From NCBI GenBank assembly GCA_963924555.1, contig OZ004591.1:7192001-7256000 (forward strand): a stretch of DNA of 64,000 nt. Direction: 5' to 3'. The DNA comes from Crambe crambe. Taxonomy: Eukaryota > Porifera > Demospongiae > Poecilosclerida > Crambeidae. The notes beneath the pieces were generated by a model. It was not told the DNA's origin and searched no databases. It worked only from the letters and a program-made list of their open reading frames with translations. The translations under genes were made by a program, and so were the position numbers. Of the stretch, positions 32,056-44,600 are shown one piece after another. The stretch's first letter is position 1, and each line of letters starts with the position of its first letter.

Positions 32056-35000
32056 ATGGTAAGCTCCTTTGATGATCTGTGTACGAGTTGATTAACATAC
32101 AATCATTCTGCTGTGACAGTATGGCTTCATTTATAACACACTACGTAACCTAGTGGTAGAGAAGTTTGATGAAACAACATGGAGAGAGATATGGTATGTG
32201 TAATAAGGAAATGATTATATAAATTCACCCATCTGAATCCATTTAATCATACTATTTTTGCAATGGATTCACTGTATGCTATTGGCAACCATTTTTAGCT
32301 AAGGGAAAAAGCATTTTTCCTCATGGAACTCCCACGGTAGCTACTTCTCTCAAGTGGTCGGTAGTTGTGGCTAATGATTTTGATTGCAGTGCATTCCTTG
32401 CCTTTTCCATGGGGTTGAATTTTTACCTTTGATGATCTGTTGATGAATATGATGAGTGTATTTATGATGAGTGTATTTATGGAATGTATTTATGAGTGAT
32501 AATGTGTGTGTGTCTATTGATCACAGTGATGAAGCACAGGCCTATGAAATGAAGGAAGACATTCTAGACAGACATTATTATGATGAGAGCTACTTGCATA
32601 GTCTTGGAATGGCTTCATCTAAAATACTTGGTAAAACAGTTAGTAGCTATAAATCGTATGCTAACTTGGAATTTTTCTAGAAATTCCGTTGGAAGAGATA
32701 CTGGAAATGTTTGGTGCATTTTTCTTTACTACTTGCAAAAAATCTGGTCACAGTAGCATCCTGACCTGCTTAGGTCACAATTTATACGGATTTTTGATGA
32801 ACTTGGATGCATTGCACGACCATTTATCCTTCATTTATACTCAAATGCAAGCCCCTTCATTTCGTTGTACCAAATCACCATCTCGAGATGGATTGACTCT
32901 TCACTACTACTCCCAGCGTCCTGGTCTGGGCAATATCGTGTTGGGCATTGTAAAAGCTGTTGCTAGCGACTTCTACAAACTGGACATCAGCATTAAGCAA
33001 GTGTTGTATGAAGAGACAACAGAGAATCTGGCGCATCACTATGTGTACAGCATACAAGTCACAGAATCTGGAAAGACTGGCAATTATTATGAACGTATGC
33101 AATCATAATAATTATTATAGTAGTTTTTTTAGTGCTTTGGGTGTTGGCAGTGCTCAGTGCTCTTGCATTTCATAGTAACAATTTGTTTTACATAACAATT
33201 AGTGTCATTTGGCTGCTCTTCAGCATTTCCAAATTCCCAGTCAAAGAAACTTCATGATCTCTACTCTGTCTCTCTTGTAGGTCTAACTGGAGATAGTGCT
33301 ATGCCATCGTCTATTACTGTCCTTCCACCTGTGAATGAAAATGAGTCTTTACCTCTGCACGAAGCATTGAGCTCCTCTCCCACTATTGTGAATGGGTTGC
33401 CTCTGGTATACACATCCTCTGGTGCTAACACTCCAGAGTCTCTGGAAAACAGCGGTGAAAAGATCCCCCGGGATTCTGACATACTGACAAAGGAAACAAC
33501 CGATCTTCTCAAAGAACAGTTGGCTTTTGCTGGCATTACAAGTGAACAATCTCTTTTGAACCGAATGCCACCTTCTATCCTTCCTGCGTTCTCCCTTTCT
33601 CGATTTCAATCTCGTCGTGCAAGTACAATTCCTGGAGATCTGGAGTGGCCCATTTCCCATAGTTTCTTTCAAGCTTGTTTTCCCTTCCACATCATTTTTG
33701 ACAAAGACATGGTCATTCGCTTCTTAGGCACTTCCTTTGCCAGAATCTTCCCTAGGGCCATAATATCAGGGGAAAAGGTCACTGACCACTTCATTTTGAT
33801 TCGTCCTCCCCTGGCCCTCACCTACCAGAACATCCGATCTAATTTCCACAATACCTTCATCATATCTACTAAGACTCCTGTGGGGTTGTTTTCTGGCAGG
33901 GAAGTCCTGCAGTTTCGTGGGCAAATGGTTCCAACATCTGCACATGAGGGATCACTTATCCTGTACCTCGGTTCTCCACGTGCAAGCAACACCCAAGAAT
34001 TGAAGACACAAGGTCTTTATCTGAGCAATATTCCTGTTCATGACGTCACCAGAGACCTCATCCTTCTCAACCACCACTTCATTGTGGAGAGAAATCTTGC
34101 CATTGAACTGGACAGAACCAGGCTGGAATTGGAGAAGCAGAAGAAAAGTGTGGAGCATGAGAAGCAGAGAGCTGATCAATTGCTTCACAGTATGCTCCCA
34201 CCTTCCATTGCCAGTGATCTGAAGAACAAAGGTGAAGCCAGTGCCATGGACTTCACTTCAGTGACCATCCTTTTCAGTGATATTAAGGGATTCACCACTA
34301 TCTGCAATAACTGCAAACCACTACAAGTGGTGGATATGCTCAACACCCTCTACACTTTGTTTGATAGCCAATCGGAAAAGCATCAGGTGTACAAGGTTGG
34401 TACTTGTAACGACATTTTATCCCTCTGATGAATGACACGCCTTTATTCCTCATTGTAGGTGGAGACTATTGGAGATGCATACATGGTAGCAGCTGGTCTG
34501 CTAGACACTCCGAAGGAACATGCTGAAGCAGTCACCAACATGGCCTTTGGCATGAGGGAAGAAGCTTGTAAAGTCATGGAACCAACCAATGAGACCCCAC
34601 TTCAGGTGAGATTGGCAACCACAAGAGGTTATTGGTGTGTAGTATTAATCATTGCTAATATGTTCAGATTCGCATTGGAATTCACACGGGTCCAGTTGTG
34701 GCAGGAGTAGTGGGAAGAAGAATGCCACGTTATTGTCTCTTTGGGGATACTGTCAACACTGCTAGCAGAATGGAGTCTCATGGTGAAGCCGGGAAAGTGC
34801 ACATCAGTGACGAGACATACAAGTAAGTCTCTAACCAAGCAGCTTCCAGCAGTTCAAGTACCATTGTTAAATTTCAGTGAGCTGAGAGGAAAAGCGTATA
34901 TATTTTACGGAAGAGGGAACATTACAGTCAAAGGTCTGGGCAAGAGGTACACATACTTTGTGGAGCCTGCAGATGGCCGTAAACTGTCATCAGCTGAAAG

Positions 35001-35484
35001 ATTATCATCAGGTCCCATAGCAGAAAAGTTGAGTATTGCATCCACAGATCCCAATGCAGACAGTGTGTCGTTTGTTGACTTCAATCAGTGCAACCTGATC
35101 AAGGTTCCACCTCTCACTCGCCAACAACACTCCTCCCCTTTCATTGAGCAGCAAGAGGACGAGAGAGACAGTGGACTAGTTGTACCAGAAATGCCTCCAA
35201 TGACAAAGCCACGTCCTTCAGAAGAACGATGGACTAAATCTTCATCGAATACCTCTACTCAGAATCTTTGGCCCCAACCACAAGTGCAAAGACCAGGTTC
35301 CCCCTTTGAGAAGAAAGTAGCACCCATCATTACAATAGAAAGTGACAGCAGAAACTCCAATGAAGATGGTCCCAAGAGAAACTCTGCACTGTTCATTGCA
35401 ACTCAAAGCGAGAGAGAACAAGATGTAGACAGCACTCCTCAGAGAGTAGATCATAGAACTAAAAAGAATTGTGTCATATTCTAA
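32056..35484 (+). CDS. H-NOX (soluble) guanylate cyclase, beta-2-like, with CaaX C-terminus
   Basis: Gas-sensing heme enzyme making cGMP. Eight coding exons (32056-32058, 32120-32193, 32527-32630, 32681-33094, 33224-34395, 34459-34605, 34668-34822, 34878-35484) give 891 residues. The first coding exon is the ATG alone, as in human GUCY1B1. H-NOX domain 1-190: proximal heme ligand His106 in NLDALHDHL and the YxSxR motif at 136-140 (YYSQR). A Ser-rich linker of about 110 residues follows, then H-NOXA ([18 protein letters not shown]), a coiled coil and the cyclase domain. The cyclase has both metal aspartates (Asp551 in [10 protein letters not shown], Asp595 in KVETIGDAY), guanine-specificity Glu591 and Cys661, and transition-state Asn668 and Arg672 (DTVNTASR). 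The tail ends CVIF, a prenylation box as in mammalian beta-2. It may therefore work as a membrane-bound homodimer (inference). Confidence 0.93.
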
Positions 35485-35572
35485 ATCACCCCACATCTAA
35501 CTGGTTACCATTTCTTGTGTTCACTATGAATTGATCATTCATTGTAGAGATCATGAATTATTTATTGAACTC

Positions 35573-35596
35573 TATTATTATTATTATTATTATTAT
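35573..35596. repeat. (ATT)8 microsatellite
   Basis: Trinucleotide run in the 195-bp spacer between the convergent ends of the cyclase and the giant receptor gene. Confidence 0.9.
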
Positions 35597-35679
35597 GAAA
35601 GTTCATTACCACAATAATGCTTAAACACCCTCTAATGAAGTCCTCTATGTTTCATGTTCTACACACTACAACTACTTTG

Positions 35680-38600
35680 TTAGTTCTTCCTAGAAACTAC
35701 AACTATAACTCCAATTGCCACCATCATGGCCACTACACCGAGGACAAGTATGCCAGGAAAGATTCCCAGCAAAGGTAACTTCTCAGACTTCAGTGAAGAA
35801 GGTTCTTCTTTATTTGTGCTCTGGAGCTTGACAATATTTGGCTCTAAAGCTTCTGCAGGTGCACTCTGGACATGGCGTTTGAAAACGTGCTGTTTGACCA
35901 GGGCACTTCTCCTTCTTCTTCTGGCACTGTCCACACTCACCACTTCCTGAACAGATCCTCCTCCATCAGATAACTGCAGTAATTCAATCATGATATTCAT
36001 GGTGGACACATAGAGAGCACACAACATGCAGCATAAGGTGTGGATGTACTCACCTCCAACTCAATGGAATTGATGTTAGGGTCAGGTGCTCTATTCAAAT
36101 ACTCAATGCTGCGTAACACTTGCTGCACTTCTGATGGAGAGGCAGGACCCAAAATCTCCAACTGTCGTGCACTCACGTTGAAAGGTGTGGCCCTAAGTGG
36201 AGTGCCAATAGTGTTCAGAGTTATGGATTCTAAGCAATCCAGAATGCATCTTGAGAATGCAGGAGGGGCAGTGTTAGGGGCAATTATGGCTGATGAAACA
36301 GAGCCAGTAAAGTGAAGATCAAAGCCATTGGTCACTGCACGTGCTCCTAGGACAAATACAGCATCAGAACCAGGAGAAGGACCCTCCAAGTCATAAGACA
36401 GAGGAAGACCTGTAGAGATATATAATCCATGGTCAATATGTATTGTACACAGAATGAGACTACTTGGTGGCCACATGGCATGCATTCATGTAGCTAGCTA
36501 ATAGTTTACCAAAAACTTGTCCTATGAAGGGTTGATCCTTGTACACCACAGCCACACTGTTGACAAGTTGTCCATCAACTATGCACACCAAGTTATTAGC
36601 TGAGTATTGGAGCATGATCAAGTGAAAAGCTCCATCACTCAGAGATGTGGTCAGTTGGAAGTTGATACGAATCTGTCCTCTGAGCAAAGGTACTCCCTCT
36701 CTCTTCACTGTCACAATCAGCTGGTTGTTGCTGCGCCCATAATAGAGAGCAAAGTAGCGCTCGACAGAATCTGGAGTACCAAAATAAGCAATGTATCCTG
36801 AGCTTTCTGCCCTCACCCAAAAGATGAAAGTGAAAGTGCTGATACGGCCAGAGAAGCTGCTAAAGTCAGTATTAACCACAGCATAACTAGAGTTACGAAG
36901 GTGGAGAATTTCATTTTCATCTGCATCATTGCTCAGTGTATAAAATCCTCGAAGAGTATTTTCCAGGAGCACGATGCCATTGTTCAGCCCCCCACACACT
37001 AAGGTCATCTTGTCCACTACATTACGTTCATCCACACATACTCGGCCAGTGAAAGGTGAAGGAGAGAGGGGTACCCCACCCAAGATGGAGATGGTGATGG
37101 TCTCTATTGCACCCGTTATGTCTGGATCAGTCACTTCAATGGAGGCAAAGGGAGATATAGGCTGATTAGTAACCACTGTGATGTTAGTCAAACTGCTGAC
37201 AGAAGGACGCACATCGTTTAGGTCCAGGATAGTGATATTGACAATAGCTCTTCCAGTTCGAGCAGGGGGAAGTGCATCAGTAGCAAATACGTTGATAATC
37301 AAGGTGGAATTCGTTTCTCTGTCTACTGGCTCCACTAGAGACAAAAATCCAGTGGATTCATTAATCATCACACCTCGTCCATCTTCTACACTGTAAGTTA
37401 TTACATCTCCTCCACTCTCAACAGTTGCTTGCACCTGCAGAAAGTTTGCAAACGTCCTTTCCTCCGTTAGGTTAAGTCGATAAACAGACTCTGAGAACTG
37501 AGGAATACTTGCTAAGGAGACAGTGATATTCACTTCCGGGCTGCTAACACCACTTGCATCTCTCATAACAATGGCAACTGTTCGTACGTCTATAGGCTGA
37601 AGTATAAGGTCTCCAGCAACATAAAAGATATTCCTAAGAGCTTGAGTGAGGGAAGAAGGATCTCCAGGGCCTGACAGTCGATAGACCTTGTTGCTGGTCT
37701 CTACAAAGGAGTATCCAGGGACTTCATCCCATACAAGAGACTCGTTAGATCTGGCAGGAACGTTTCGGAGAGTGAGGAAAGCTGTAGGAATAGTATCGTT
37801 AAAGTCTGGATCAGAAATTGTAAATTGAGCCTCAAATAGCAAGTTTCTGCTGGCAGGTCCCACAAAAAGAGCAGGATTAGGAGGGTTAAAGGTCAGTGAA
37901 GGTGCTTCATTAACATTGTCCACATCGATCACAACCAATGCAACTCCTTCATTGACTCCATCACTTACAGTAACATTAAAAGAATAGGAGTTGGTCTCTT
38001 CAAAGTTCAGGAGAGTTCTTGTCAGAATGTGCACTGCACTTCCATCAGGTGAGAGTCGGAAGGAGGGCTCCTCTGCAGCATACCTGAAGGTGGTGCTTCC
38101 TACATCAGCATCAGAGGCACTGAGAGAGCCAACCGTTGAACTCTGAGGGCTGTCTTCTCTGATGTTGAACTGGTAAGTATCTCTGGAGAACATGGGATGA
38201 TTGTCATTATTGTCTCGTATCACAACAGTGATCGTAGCACTTGCACATGGCAAACTGAAATCACAGACTTGAATTGTGATCGTGCGAGCCAACAAAGAAG
38301 GTTCAGGTGCAAGATTGACATAAGAAATGGATCTCAAGTTAGATACCATGTCAGCGACACTGTTTTGGCCAAAGCGAAGAACATTACCACTTTGAGTCCC
38401 AGTAGTCAAAATGTTGTTGTCCAGTGTCCCCACTAGCTCAACTGTCATACTCAAAAGTTGACGATTGTCAGAATCAGTGATTTCAGCATCAGGAGCAATG
38501 CGCACCATGTTGTCACCGTCTTCAAATATCGTCTGATTTGATAGTGTTATCACTGGAGGATCGTTGTTGGGCATAAACTGGATCTGGACAGTTGCATTGC

Positions 38601-41600
38601 TGCTATTCAGTTGACCATCAGACACTTGTATAGTCACTGTTCTGATGAGAGATTCTATGGAAGAATCCAGGAACGGACTATCCGATGACTGGAATTCCAC
38701 ACTGGCAAGGACCGTCTGGTATCGCAAGAGAGAATCACGCCCACTCAAAGAGAGAACACCAGTACTTGCATCGTAGTTGCTAGAGATAGTTATAATCGCA
38801 TCTGAAACAGATAAAGTGTCAAATCTTGATGCTGGACTGGTTAGAGTGATAACAGCACCAACAAGTTCAACGTCATCAACGTCAGATACTGTGATATTTG
38901 GAGCCACAAGGATTCCTTCTGAACCCTCTTCGAACCTCACAACATCCATCAAGTTGGTTCCAACTGCAGTCAGGGACAGTGATGGTGGATCATTCAAAGA
39001 TGTCAAACTAACTCTACTGAAAGCTGCTACGAGGTTCCTACGACCTTCAGTATCAAAGGCAATGTATGAGATTTCTCTTTGGACTGATGTGGTCAAGTTG
39101 GCATTTAAATTGTTATAACGCACAGTCTGTAGCACACTGTCAAATTCCCTTGGGATGCCAGGTCCCACAATGTCCAGTGTGTAGCCGTCACCAGAGACAT
39201 TTACAGATACAAATTCTGAGGCAGTTGCATTGATGGTCTCACCGATATCTTGAGGGTTGGTCAATTGGACCCTGACATGGCTGAACGTGGGATCGATGAA
39301 ACCATCAATATTACGACGAATTGCTGCCCGAGGTGACACTAGTGTCGGCTCACTACCTTCTGAAAAAGTGGCGGAAGTGTCAATTTCTTGACTGGTGAAT
39401 CCATTGAGGTTTACAACAGGAAGACCATTGTCAGAATTGACCAGTCTGATCGAACCTCTTCTTGTCCCCACAATTCCAGTTTCCTCAGTGATGGTAAAAT
39501 CAAGTCTACGAGTGGGGTCACTGGGGTCAATGCTTGGCGAATCAAACTGGTTGGTGTAGTTTATAGACCTAAGGACAGTGATGATATCTCCATTAGGAAT
39601 TAAGTCAGAACTTCCAACTCCCCGAAGGAATATATTGTGCTGGTTGGTTAGAGTTGAAGAAGCAGAAATTGTTGAAGGAAGGGGAGGAAGAACAAGAGCT
39701 TCAAACCCACAGCTGCAGAAGTCAGTGATCTGAGAAAGAGAAAGAGCTGTCGGGTGGTAAAAGAGTCCATGAAGCTGTCCTGCTAACCTCCCGCCATTCA
39801 GAGGGTGTGGCCTGGATCCTCCAATGAACACGTTAATTGCAGAATTAGTCGTCAGAACGTCTCCTTCAAGATTCGCTTGAGCGAAAATCACACAATCAAT
39901 GTATACAGTGAAGGTAGCAGGGTTTGTACGGAAAACAAGAGTAAAGTGTCGAGTGCGAGGGTTGGTGGGATTGAAGAATTCGGTGAGAGAATCTGCACTT
40001 GTAAGTCTGATAGTGGTAACTCTTCGAGTTCTAGCTGCACCAGACAGATAATAAAGTCTGATATCTCTACGACGGATCCAGAAACCAAACTCCCTCTCAA
40101 CTGCAGAAGAAGGAAGAGATCTATCAGTCTGGTCTGGAATGAGAATCACAAATCCTTCAGATCTCTGTGTGAGAACGAAAGATATTGAAAACTCGCCGGC
40201 AGCAAAATCAGCTGGGAGTGAGTTACGTGGAATCTCTCCGAAACCATCAGTGGCAATGGTGGTTCCACGTTCTAGAGTGACGGCTGGACAGTTGGCACTG
40301 CCTATAGTTGTTCGACTGTTTCCCACACTGTTGAAAGTAGCAGCATTCAGGAGGTCAATGGCAGGAGGTAGCAAACCAGCTTCCTGGAGTCTAGCATCCT
40401 GGCACTGTACCAGACATTGATCATATGTTCTGCTGAGATCTTGCACACTTGCAGTGAGGCTGATACTGATGCTGCTGATGGCTGGAGGATCGAGATCCAG
40501 ATCTGTAATACGGATCGCAGGACCTATTGATGCGGGATTGCCACCAATCACATAGACTGCTGGAGTGAGCTGGTCTACTGTGGCTGCATTATCATTAGTG
40601 TCAATCAGACTGAAACTGACTGTGGTATAGCTGGCAAGGGGAGGGTTTCCTGAGTCAGAAGCAGAGACATTCAGAACATAAGTCTGTTGTTCTTCTGCAT
40701 CAAGAGTCACATAGTACTCTATCACTCCAGAATCTGGATCTATTCTGAACTTATCATTATCATTTTCCAGGCCATATCGGATCCTGGAAGCAGAAAGATC
40801 TCTGTCGATTGCACGAACCGTAAAGATTACATTTGGAGGAGTTAGTGCCTCTCTCTCAGGTTCTGCTACGAAAGGCATTGTTCCCAAGAATATTGGAGCC
40901 ATATCATTTGTGTCCTGGACAGTCACTGTGATCTCAATGCTTGCCGTCATTACCGGGTTTCCTTGATCTGAAGCTAACAAGGTCAGCACATGAGAGGCAT
41001 ATTGCTCCACATCCAGACCACTAGGTGCACTCAACAGACCAGAGGATGAATCGATGCTGAAGATACTCGTGGTCACATCTACACGGCTTCCTATTCTTGA
41101 GAGAACTTGCTCAATGCTGTACACAACAGTGCCTTCTCTGCCTGAGTCAGCATCAGTAGCTCGTAGTGTTGCTATAGTGATTGGATCAGTTGTTTCCACA
41201 AAGTCATAAGACGTCACACCTGGCACAAACACAGGAGCAAAGTTATTTGGTGGAGATATCGTTACATTCACACAGGAGAGAAGAGAAAATATCTTAAAGT
41301 CTCGCAGTTCTACACACACTTGTCTTGGTGGTAGAACAGTCAGATCTAAGGCTCGGTTGTTGTATCTGAGCTGTGATATGGTTTCAGTGACACGATTCAC
41401 ATCAGCCCCACCAGTGAAAGTCACAGTGTACAAAATCTGAGGACCAGGTAGATCAGTGGGCCCCACAGAAATTGAAGACTCTGGAAGTTGTCGTGCAAAC
41501 TCAATGATTTCATTTTCAGATCCATCTTGTGGGTTGGTGATGTAGATGCGAAGAATATCAAACAAAGAGTCATCAGAGTCATCAATCACAATGGTGGAAG

Positions 41601-44600
41601 AGTTGATGATGGGAGTGGGTGTGTTGCGTATGGAGACATCATCAAGTTGTCTAAAGGACACTGCAGGTCTATCATTTAGTCGAATGATGTTGATGAATGC
41701 AGTAGAAGGGACTGAAGAGGCAGGACCAATGCTCAACCCTCTTGCTGTGATGAATCCCGTGTCAATTGCCGTAAATGAGACAGATCTTCCACCTACTTCA
41801 TTAGGTTCATCTTCTCTGTTGCAGTAGATGAAGTTTCTTAATTCAGCTTCATAATTAGCTGGTGAATTCATACTGGGACCCAAGAAGAGAAGTACTCCAG
41901 TTGGAAGTTCGACAAAGCCAGACGGTCTGCTTCCATTGTAATCAATTCGCTCTAGCTGCCTATTGACATTGTTACCTGAAAGGTCGATCTGCACAAATTG
42001 GATTCCAGTTGAGTCAGGCTCAAACAGCCTCAGGTTGGGAGCTAAAGGAACACATGGCCCATCTTCTGTAAAATCGAGAGTGACGTCTCTGATGTTGGAA
42101 CCACCCAAGTAGAGTTCAGGAGGGTCATTCTCTGATGTTAGTGAGATAGTTACATAGGCAGGTGCACTGAAGGCTCCACCGTCATCCTGGACGACCACCA
42201 CCACTTGGCGCAGGTCAACATCTGAAGGAGTTTGCTCGGTGTTCACGTATTGTACAGATCGAAGGATGTCGAGCCAATCACTGAAGCTAGCCGTGTGTGT
42301 GATAGTCAGTGTTCCTGTTGATGGATTGAAGTTACTTGACGTGACTTGAACCCGTGATTGACCCAGACGCAGTGACTCTCTCAGTCCATCTGGTCTCAAG
42401 GTGAAGCTGATATTGGCCTGTGACAGTTGGGAGCTATCAGAGTCTATGATGGCCTGATTGGTACCCATGAGGATGTTGACAGACCCTCTATTCTCCATGA
42501 ATGCCACTGAAGAGTTGAGTGAGTTGGGGTTTGTAGTGTCCAGATCCAGGCTAGGTCTGTCATTAGTTGGTACAACAGTGATGGTGGAGATAGAGATAGG
42601 ATCGTTGGTATCTCCAGCTACATCTTCTACTCTGAATCGAATCACTGCATCAAATATCGTTTGCTCTTCTTGCATATTGATGTAGCGAACTTGATGAAGG
42701 AGACTGATGTATTCTTCAGGGAAGACTTGCTGCTGTGGGTTGACAGGAGTCACCAGCAATGTTCTGGAACCATTAGTAAGGAGAGTGTGTAGTGTTCTTG
42801 ATGTGGAAGGTACTTCCAGGATGTGCCCTCTATCTTGAATCAATGAAACCTGAATAGACGCAATTGGCCAGTAACCACTGTCCGAATCATAGAGGAATGC
42901 CTCTTCTCCAAGAATGGCAGTACTGGGGGAGGTTTCATCAGAGCTAGTTACAAAGTTGATGCCAGGAAGAGCAGTGCCATTCAAATCAAAGACAGGGCTA
43001 CGGTCATTGAGAAGGATTGGTCGAAGAATAACAACGGCAGGATTATCACTCACTCCCACATCATCATCAGCCACTACACGGAATCCTCGGTCCAATGGAT
43101 GTGGTTCACTCACCTGATTGGAGTAAGTGATGTTGGCCAGGGCCTCCTGTAAGGTGGCCAGAGATGCTTCAGGGGCAGTGCCACTGTACGTCAATGTGAC
43201 AGATCGCGTTCGAGAGTCCACTGTCACATTGATCCCTGGTGTGGGTGTGTCTATATCAAGACTCTCTCCACAACTGAGAGTGCAGCAGATATGAGAATTT
43301 GAAACTGTCACTAAACTGCAAAAGTAGAACTCAGAAATGAATACTCTACCCAATCCATTTCCAAAGAAGAAACTGCCAGCCATGAAGGTGGTACTGATGT
43401 CATTGTTATCTTCTCCTGAAGCAACTTCTATACAGTCAAAGTATATCATGAGAGCCATTTCATCGCGAATGAAGGCGATCTGGTGCCACTCCCCATCGAA
43501 TATCGGTAACGTTCCAGTAGAGATCAAGGTTTCAGAATCAGTAGGACTTGTGCGTATTATAATCCTCATAGAACCATCACCATCAACAAACATCTCAAAA
43601 ACATTATTCCCTGCACTTTGCACCTCATATATGTTTCCACTAGTTCTTGCAGGAAATTGGACCCAGAATGTGATGGTGAAAGTTACGAACTGCTGACCAT
43701 TCAAGAGTTGTACAGCATTCCTGGAAGTGCTACGCAGAACTGGAAGTTCCATAATGCCATTTTCCAACGCGCTACCATCACGAAGATCAAGTTGCCCTTC
43801 TCTGAGCAAGTAAAGGCAGCCATCTTGCCCACACAGGCTGTGAGAGTTGTTGTCGTACAAGAGGGAATAGTTGGCATGGTCACATATCCCTCCTGGATTG
43901 GGGTAGCCCCGTGATGAGGTTGGGTCCTGTTGCAAAGAGGCCACCACTTGAGTGAGAGGGAAGGTGGAGAGAGTATCACCATCGATTATCGTTAGATTAG
44001 CCCCAGGCAAGACCTCAGGACCTTCTTCCAGGAATTCCACCACCAGACCAGTGGCAGGTTCAATGGCAGGTCTTTCGTCATTATCATCGAGTATGCGGAT
44101 AGTTATGCTTGCAGATGCCTCAGAACCAGCAGGGTCTCTAGCAACTACAGAAAATTGATACAGATCGACTGATTCTCTGTCCAGTGGAATTGCAGTGGTG
44201 AAGAGTGCCCCCACATTGGAGAGGGGGACAATTCGGAAGGAAGTCTGTGGGGGTCTGAGAGAAAATGTTAGGTCTGCAAAGGGAGTGTCTGCATCTGTGA
44301 TATTTACAGAAAACACAAGGCGTTCAGTTCCAAATCCTTCACGTATGTCTGCACTGTAGCTGGTGGGGAAGAAGACTGGAGGCAGATCATCTACATCCGC
44401 CACTTGAATGGAGATTGTCCCAACTTCACTGCACTGCACAGGTGAGCCATTATCACAAGCTTGGTATGCAAAAGTGTATGAAGAAGTTTCTTCAAAGTTA
44501 ACTCTTTCTTCACGAAGGACCAAGTCACCATTGGACCGAAAGTAAAACAAGTCTGCTCCACTGCCAGAAAGATTGTAGTTAATGACTCCACTCTGACCTG

